From the NCBI RefSeq assembly GCF_002999335.1, contig NW_020312048.1, forward strand, positions 248,001 to 312,000: a DNA stretch of 64,000 nt. The letters are read 5' to 3'. The position numbers and the translations under genes were made by a program. This DNA comes from Cyclospora cayetanensis (lineage: Eukaryota > Apicomplexa > Conoidasida > Eucoccidiorida > Eimeriidae). The notes below the pieces were generated by a model. The model was not told the DNA's origin and searched no databases. It saw only the letters and a program-made list of their open reading frames with translations. Each line of letters begins with the position of its first letter. The first letter of the stretch is position 1. Positions 57,717 through 64,000 of this stretch are shown here, piece by piece.

Positions 57717-59093
57717 ATGGCTTTCCGCTGCTATATACCGCAGTTCTCTGCACTTGTCAGTGTACTCGGCCATCTCTGCAGCGTATATGGCGCCGTGGCA
57801 AGCGACAACGACGACAAAGATTGGACCATAGGACGCTATCCCCAAGTAGGGATCTCTCTTAAGGAATCCAGTATGGCCGATTACCCACCACTGGATATAA
57901 CGGATGGGCCATATGTGTTGGCTGGGTGGGTCAGCGACGTTTCTCGTCGCCGCCGTCTGTCTAACCCCCTTTTCTTTCCCGGTGTTATCCAAGCTTTGCT
58001 GTTTACCAGTGTTGCGCTTTTCTTTATTTTTCGTAAGGAATTCAAGCTGTTCAGCAGACTCAAGTCGGAACGAAAAAGGCGCATCGACTCTGAGGCCAAA
58101 GTGCAATTTTTTTCTGAATCAAGGACGCTTATGATGACAGTATATCATTCTCTAGTTGATGTACAAAATAATCAGGCAATTACCGACGCCGCAATAAGGG
58201 GCATAAGTTCTGAAAATTTAACCGATCTGTTTCGCGATGTCATTGAACCTCTCACTGTAGTCACCGAGAAACTGACAAAGAGCTCTCACAGCATAATGGA
58301 AGTGATTCAATGCCTGGAGAATGCTTCTCCCCCAAATCAGAGCTTTGTCACTGATCTTGCAGTTCAAACTCTACAGCTGGAGCTTCGGAATCTAGAGACT
58401 AGTTTTGACCTTGCGAATGAGTTAGAGCTGGCATCCAAGAATCTGCAGCTCTTCTTAAAGGGCGCTTCCTCCAGCGAGGCAGGCCCTGCCACTCAAGCAG
58501 CACAAGTAGGTTCTGCGGGGGAGAAAATAGCTGCAGGTGCTCCAAGGAATTCCGTTAAAGGCCTACAGTTAGATTCCTCCAATGTGGAAACGACAAAAGA
58601 TGCGGAAAAGTTTTCTAATCAAGGAGAAAAATCAGGATTATTGCTGAATGTGGAGAGGGGATTTGGGTTTTTCTCCAAAGGCGCACACTCAGTTTCCGTC
58701 GGTGAAGAAACGAAGACAGCTCCAGAACTGGCTTCTGCCAGAGACGTACAGCCAGATTTTGTAGCGGGGGGACTGACGACAAATGCGGTAGTTGCTCCAC
58801 AGGTGCATCATGACTCTTCTGCCGAATGGAATGTATCAGCGGGAAATACTGTTACTCTTGGGGAAGGTGTTGCCTCCAATGAAGGGATTAAGCAGAAGCC
58901 GAACCTAGTAATTAACATAGTGGACAGCCCTCTTGCTGAAAAGGCTGTCACCAAACCAGCTGATAGCGTTGCCGCTCATCTCCCTAAATTGACCGCATCA
59001 CTAACCCCGTGGCTGGAGTCAGTATGCGACCTGCATAAATGCTTGATATCTATTGTTCCTCATGCCATCGAACAAGCAGAACGGCTGATGTAG
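57717..59093 (+). CDS. Orphan secreted/membrane protein, single exon
   Basis: Intact 458-residue frame from ATG 57717; the open frame extends ten codons upstream without an ATG. I do not recognise the family. Residues 1-28 form a signal peptide (FSALVSVLGHLCSVYGAVA, probable cleavage after Ala). Residues 29-80 are polar with a basic RRRR patch. A transmembrane segment lies at about 86-105 (VIQALLFTSVALFFIF) followed by basic residues. Residues 130-260 look helical (for example DLFRDVIEPLTVVTEKLTK). Residues 260-420 are Ser/Ala/Gly-rich, probably disordered, and the C-terminal 40 residues are again helical. The layout suggests a type I membrane protein with a cytosolic C-terminal domain, by inference. 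It has no introns, like the gene at 18642, but clear sequence similarity between the two is not visible. Confidence 0.7.
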   Translation: MAFRCYIPQFSALVSVLGHLCSVYGAVASDNDDKDWTIGRYPQVGISLKESSMADYPPLDITDGPYVLAGWVSDVSRRRRLSNPLFFPGVIQALLFTSVALFFIFRKEFKLFSRLKSERKRRIDSEAKVQFFSESRTLMMTVYHSLVDVQNNQAITDAAIRGISSENLTDLFRDVIEPLTVVTEKLTKSSHSIMEVIQCLENASPPNQSFVTDLAVQTLQLELRNLETSFDLANELELASKNLQLFLKGASSSEAGPATQAAQVGSAGEKIAAGAPRNSVKGLQLDSSNVETTKDAEKFSNQGEKSGLLLNVERGFGFFSKGAHSVSVGEETKTAPELASARDVQPDFVAGGLTTNAVVAPQVHHDSSAEWNVSAGNTVTLGEGVASNEGIKQKPNLVINIVDSPLAEKAVTKPADSVAAHLPKLTASLTPWLESVCDLHKCLISIVPHAIEQAERLM

Positions 59094-59593
59094 CAAAAAT
59101 TCACGAGTAGGAGTCTCAATTCAGTGTTCTGCATCACCGCACGCCGCCTTGACAGTCGGGCATGAGGAGCAAGTGCATCTATTGACTTTGATGTATCAAT
59201 GCACTCCTGGGTCCCTGTAATGTCGATGGAGTTTGTGTCAAGCAACTATACGAAGCCCCATCTTATTGCTGATGGAAATAAAACAGGTATTCTGCATTGT
59301 ACGATGACACTGGCAAGTGCACTCTCTGCGCTTTTCAATGCAGTGATTTAGGGGCGTGTACCTTTGGGAATCTCATTTTTCAAGTGCCCACTGCAGCTGT
59401 TGATTATTGGTATCATTGAGTGGTGCCTCGCACAGGACGACAAGAAGCTCGTGTAGTGCCTTTTTTTTCAAAATGCATGCATCACATAGGGATGCGGTGG
59501 CCATGCGTACTTTTTTCCAGGCAAATTGACGTGCGTCTAGTGTACGAAAACGGTATTACATATTATGTTACTTTCTCGTATTTTTGTCTAAAA
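59094..59593. other. Convergent intergenic region
   Basis: Lies between the 3' ends of the orphan membrane-protein gene (+) and ALG2 (-). No gene is seen. Confidence 0.4.
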
Positions 59594-62500
59594 TTAAAAG
59601 ATAACTTCGTTCACTGAGCGATTGGTTCTAGCTTGCCACTGAGTTGGCAATGCGTAAGTCGATTGACCATTTTCCGTTGCCGTGGAGGGTCCTGCATCCA
59701 GTTTTTGTCCGAAGGCTTCGCAACTTTCTTTAAAATGGCTTGCAGGGAACGGCGAAAGACACCTGTGATAGCCAGAAACACGCAAATAACTTTCTTGATT
59801 ATTTTTTCAGGAAATTTTTGTGGACCGATGCGTAAAAGTTGTCATCGTGCCCGTGGCTGTTGCAGGTCAGTGCTGGGAGCCAGGAGATGGCGCAAACCTG
59901 GAGAAAAAAAAGTCTCAGCATGATGTTGAGCCTTGGCGCGTAGGGCCTGAGAGCATTTGCGCAGCGGCATTGCATGTGCAATGGAACTGCGGATACCCAG
60001 CAAGCAACCAGTAGAGTGGGCGATTGTCGGGTGTGCTAGTTGCTTACGGCAAGCTCGTCGGAACCGTCCAGTGACAGCGACAAAATATGTTCAAGCGCAG
60101 CAGAAAATGATTCTGCATTTGGTTCACAGAGGAATCCCTGAGCACAGTCGCCACCCTAGGTGTTTCTGCAGGTCGCTAGAGGATGCAAAAGGATGCACGA
60201 GTGTAGACTTCAAAGCCGTGTGGGTCTCCGTTTGGTTGTTTGTAGTCTCGTGTGATACTTTAGTACGTGCTACGCCTGTGCCTCCAGTGTCTCGATTCAG
60301 CAGTGTGCGATCATCTACACTACAAAGCAATGCATGATATTCCGCCTACGAGGGTGTGCACATGAATCCACTATACGCGGTTATCGCAAATACGATGTGC
60401 GTTGCAATCATCAGTCTGTTAGGCGTGCTAGACTCACAGTTTCTCCGTGTACAATGGTTTCTTTGGGCCCGCCACTGTTACAAGCCACAGGAAGGCATCC
60501 GACGAACATAGCCTCGCACGGCCCCTGAGGAACGCAGTGCCACCCATTCCATGTGCACCAATATAATGACAAAGCAATTTACCCTGTACTAGCGTGTCAA
60601 TGAGCTCAAAGACAGCTTCGATTAATCATAAGGTAGTTGATGGAGAGGCACGGATTTCATGAAGATACTCAGTAAGGCGCCGGGGAACCGCGGTAGCCTC
60701 ACTATGCCAAAATGCTCGTCTGTAGGTGTGTATAGCATGCAGATGCTCCTTTTTAAAATGAGAAGTCTCAAGTCATCGGAAATGTTCTTGAGAAAGAGGA
60801 CGTAACGCCTGCTCGCACCTTCTTGGATGGTTGTACTGGCATCTCTATTGCTGCCCAGGACACAAAAATTACGCTGCTTCGATAAACCCACAAGCTGATG
60901 GAAATACGTCGAACATTCGGGAAGGCGAACATCAAAGCCACCTGCAACGAACAGGGCAGTTCACGATCTCCGAATGCCACTTGGCGTAAAACCACAAGTC
61001 AAACAAACCACGAAGGCAGCAGAGGACAAGCACCGGCTCTATCGAACACTCTAATAAGGCCGCTACCTAACCGAGATGAACCTTTGTGAATTTTGGTAAC
61101 CTGGAATCGACCGTAATTGCATTCATTCGCATCCCAGTGTTGCTAGTCACCAGCCACGATCAAGTTGCATTCAAGATTCTGCGGCAGTCTGGACACAGCT
61201 TCTATGGCCAACTCAATATTCTTCTTGGCCTCGAACCGGTTTAAGGACAGAGCGAATGGCCGAGAGAGATCGAATCTAAAGCAATTCACAGCAAGATTTG
61301 TCAACACAGGAGGTAAGACATGGCGCAGTGCAGCCTGGTTGCCTATGTAGAGGCCTCTAGGATGACAGCGCTTTGTGCAATCCCAGCGGCGGCCATGGGG
61401 CGGTGAGCTGCTCTTTGTCGTGTTAAACCACTAACCCTTGCAAGTCGCTAGAGAATTGATCGGAAGTGGTAGCAATTGGAAGTAAGTTGAGCTCTTCGAG
61501 ATTTGCACTAATCGGGGGATACAGCACGCACGGCCTAACTTTTCTGCAGAGTAGCAAAGCATCACAAAAGCAGCCTTTTCCCCCTATATTCCATCCATGA
61601 TGTGCCCTTTGCTGTTTTAGTAAATCCTTCGGCAATCAGCCAGAAAGCAAAAAGGCAGTCCACTGAGTCCATAGTCCGGTTCCTACTGCAAAATATCGCT
61701 GGGAGGATGAAAGATAAGCTATACGCAGCACAGTCCTCGTACTTCAGCGACGGAAATGTCTTGCAATAGGCTTCTGAGGTGAACTGGGAATTGACTAGAA
61801 ACGCACTACACATTTCTGCAAAAACACACAGCAGCAGAGGTGATTAATCGCAATTTTTGCTTCTTCCATGACAAACTGGGTGGGCCGCTATCCACGCATC
61901 GGTCGGGATGCACCATTGTTTTCCTTTGACTTTATATAATCAACCATTGATCAAAGGTATGGACAGCATGCCACAGTACAGGAGAGTACCTCATGTTCTC
62001 TGAGCCACCGACGGGCGTGCCAAAGGCCGTCATCAGGAGGCAGCATTACACATTTTGAGGTAAAGAAGCGTCAAGTAAGTGATAGATTGGGTTACCGGTA
62101 GTTAAGGCCTCGAGCTTGTCAAACGGGCAGCGATAGATGCGCCGCAAAAAGCATGAATTCTGGCGGTTGTGCAACAGGTCTGGGAAGTGCCCATAAAACA
62201 CGACCTGAGGAGGGAATCAAAGATTTTGCGAGGGCAAAATTATGGGTAACAATATTTTTCTATCAGTCATATAGCCACTACCGGGGACAATATATGCGAT
62301 GTTTGAAAGGATATGCTAAACAGAGTAGCGGCCCCATTGTCACACCTTCTTAGCGATTAGGTAGAGAAGGGGGTTGATAGCGGCCACTTGGTCGTTGAAA
62401 GCAATATCGTATCCCACATGGCCTGATGGTAACAATGGCCCACAGCATCTCTGGACATCTTCAGTTGCGCTCCAGATTCTGCATCACAGCGACCAGACCT

Positions 62501-63207
62501 GTTATCCGCAGCAGGCTTACCTGTAACTATGGCGGCAAGTACTACGTACAGCATCCGCAAGACCGAACAGACAATGCGGAAACGCCCCAAGATGGATTGC
62601 GGAAGGAAGGACCCGAAGACTATTATATTTAGCCTTGCTGAGGCCAAGACACGCAGAGGCGTCAGTTGGGGGAACGGAGAATCAGTGGCACATGTGTATG
62701 GTACGCCACAGCATAGATTGATACCAGAATGTGTAGAAATCGCGTTCCCACTTCAGTACGAGCCCCATCCCCGAAGAAACGCCGACCAGTCTGCCCCAGA
62801 TGCTCAAGTCACGACACTACCAAGGCAGAGACTGCATGCCACGTTATTGCCACTAACGACACAAAAACAGCGTACGGGAAGATGGTACGTGGCTGCGCAG
62901 GAGGCGGAAGGCGCTGCCTGCTAGGAAAGCAGCCCCCTGTGGTCCACTCTTGGACTTTCACTTTTAGAGAGCTAGATCAAGGCGTTTGCTCACGGTCTTT
63001 TGCTGCATGCAGACATCTATGTTTGTCCAGATGGGACGTGAAGAAATCAACTCTGTGTGAACGACATCGTGAATTTTGCAGGATGGCATGTGTGTGGAGA
63101 GCTGTCTCCAAAACAAGCTGCTCGGCGCCCCCAATGCCAAGATCAAGGTGGAAGAATGCGACTTTTTGTGGTAGACTGGCCATTTCGTCATGACGAATAA
63201 TATGCAT
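59594..63207 (-). CDS. ALG2: ALG2-like alpha-1,3/1,6-mannosyltransferase of the dolichol pathway
   Basis: ALG2 adds the second and third mannoses to Man1GlcNAc2-PP-dolichol on the cytosolic face of the ER. Exons in transcription order are 63207-62994, 62637-62521, 62422-62346, 62204-62096, 61815-61743, 61543-61436, 61275-61151, 60941-60703, 60524-60438 and 60137-60048, all in phase (413 codons). One or more terminal exons probably end at 59594. Motifs in order are FFHLDLGIGGAEQLVLE (GT-B donor loop start), IVFGSFLPQSILGRFR, FNDQVAAINPLLYL, FYGHFPDLL, LVNSQFTSEAY, VLYPPI, LSLNRFEAKKN, LIVAGG and LYTPTDEHFGI. They end in EAM ... NSGGPKETI and GFLCEP. The catalytic E-x7-E pair spans the junction at 60703/60524. 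A second ATG at 63183 is an alternative start. The last exon, containing HFKESCEAFGQKL near 59740, is likely but its junction is unresolved. Confidence 0.88.
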
Positions 63208-63770
63208 TCCCAGTGGCCGACAACCCAAGTATGGGCCACAATTCGCAAATATCCACTGACCCACGTTATATAGGGGCAAGGCGCGTTTTCGGGAGCTCGC
63301 TTCAAATTAGATATACCTGATTTAGGAAAAGAATACACCACCCGCGAGGCAAGATGCAGGACTTTCGCTAAATCGGCTGCATGCCACCGCCGATGCTCGC
63401 GTAAGTAAATCAGAGCCGCAGCCATTGCAAAAGTAGAGCTTAAACGGTGGGACAGCATCTAATCGTCCATACTTTTACAATTTTCTCGTCTTAGTTAATC
63501 GGTTTTCTACTGATATGCAAGCTTTTCAGCACCGCGCACAGGTACAAGGTCCTATGTTTTTGATGCCCTTATCACATTACAACTGCGAATGCAGGTGCAT
63601 CCAAATCATCTTCGCAACACAGTTTGTTTCAGCATGAATTTATAATGAATCTTGCCGGAAACAGCTCTAGTCTTTAGTGAGAAAAGCCAACTTGACGGCG
63701 ATCCCACATGCCAGGTGATGCTGCAACATGAACCGTCGCAGTTCACACTTCCCCATCATCATGCACAAAG
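63208..63770. other. Divergent intergenic region
   Basis: Lies between the ALG2 start (-) and the secreted-protein start (+). It probably contains both promoters. No motif can be named. Confidence 0.4.
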
Positions 63771-64000
63771 ATGGGTCAATTGACCAAGTGGAGGCCTGCG
63801 CGCTTCACTCTAATTCTTCCTCTGTGCCTCCTCTATTTCCTCGTCGTTGCTGGGAAACTCGGACTACCGGGCGCGGCGGTGTCTCTTTGTTTGAAGGATA
63901 AGGAGACTGTAACTGCAACACTGGCTTTCCACCTTGTAGGCCACACTCCTTCTCCTACCCGCTCGTTTCCCTTGTCATGCTTAATGAGCACTAGAGAGCT
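63771..64000 (+). CDS. N-terminus of a putative secreted protein (runs off the window)
   Basis: From ATG 63771 the frame stays open to the window end (76 codons). It begins MGQLTKWRPARFTLILPLCL and continues with LLYFLVVAGKLGLPGAA, a textbook signal peptide with a basic n-region, hydrophobic core and small residues at the likely cleavage site. The following residues (VSLCLKDKETVTATLAFHL) precede a possible GTAGGC donor near 63937, so a short first exon as in the gene at 551 is possible. The family cannot be identified from this fragment. Confidence 0.5.
   Translation, partial: MGQLTKWRPARFTLILPLCLLYFLVVAGKLGLPGAAVSLCLKDKETVTATLAFHLVGHTPSPTRSFPLSCLMSTRE

Noticed and set aside
1..64000. tRNA, rRNA, CRISPR or bacterial operon features
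   Set aside because: None was seen on reading. The content is eukaryotic nuclear. A covariance-model tRNA scan was not possible here, so a tRNA gene in the intergenic parts cannot be excluded.

Overview
This window looks like nuclear DNA of an apicomplexan of the Eimeria/Cyclospora group of coccidia. The genes have many short exons with GT...AG introns. One gene is a plant-type ferredoxin-NADP reductase with a bipartite leader, as expected for apicoplast import. Proteins carry runs of Ala and Gln. Several predicted secreted or membrane proteins match no family I know. Degenerate Ty3/Gypsy-like LTR elements are present. Species cannot be decided from the sequence alone, and no known resistance, CRISPR or bacterial feature is seen.

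Left part (1-29.4 kb): accessory and repeat-rich. A five-exon gene (551-3968, +) encodes a putative secreted protein with a seven-residue acidic repeat and a hydrophobic C-terminus. Three degenerate Gypsy-like elements follow: A (6069-about 9540, +), B (14005-about 17480, +, internally deleted) and C (about 27560-21930, -). A and B share a nearly identical 1.47 kb direct repeat (LTR plus gag). The apicoplast ferredoxin-NADP reductase gene (12792-10037, -, eight exons) lies between the two copies. A single-exon gene for an orphan membrane protein (18642-20072, +) lies between B and C.

Right part (29.4-64 kb): gene-dense and largely housekeeping. The genes are U2AF large subunit (about 32812-29486, -), a RAD54-type SNF2 translocase (40378-34000, -), a small 80-residue ORF (43186-42944, -), a NOM1/Sgd1-like MIF4G-MA3 nucleolar protein (45025-50848, +), a COG1-like Golgi tethering subunit (56814-about 51556, -), an orphan signal-peptide/transmembrane protein (57717-59093, +), ALG2 mannosyltransferase (63207-59594, -), and the start of another secreted protein running off the window (63771-64000, +).

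The genes serve separate basic processes: splicing, recombination repair, ribosome biogenesis, Golgi traffic, N-glycan assembly and apicoplast redox supply. I see no operon-like system. The most unusual features are the FNR gene caught between long direct repeats, a two-exon tandem duplication inside NOM1, and the orphan secreted/membrane proteins. Exon models come from reading splice consensus, phase continuity and family alignment by eye. 5' and 3' ends flagged below are provisional.
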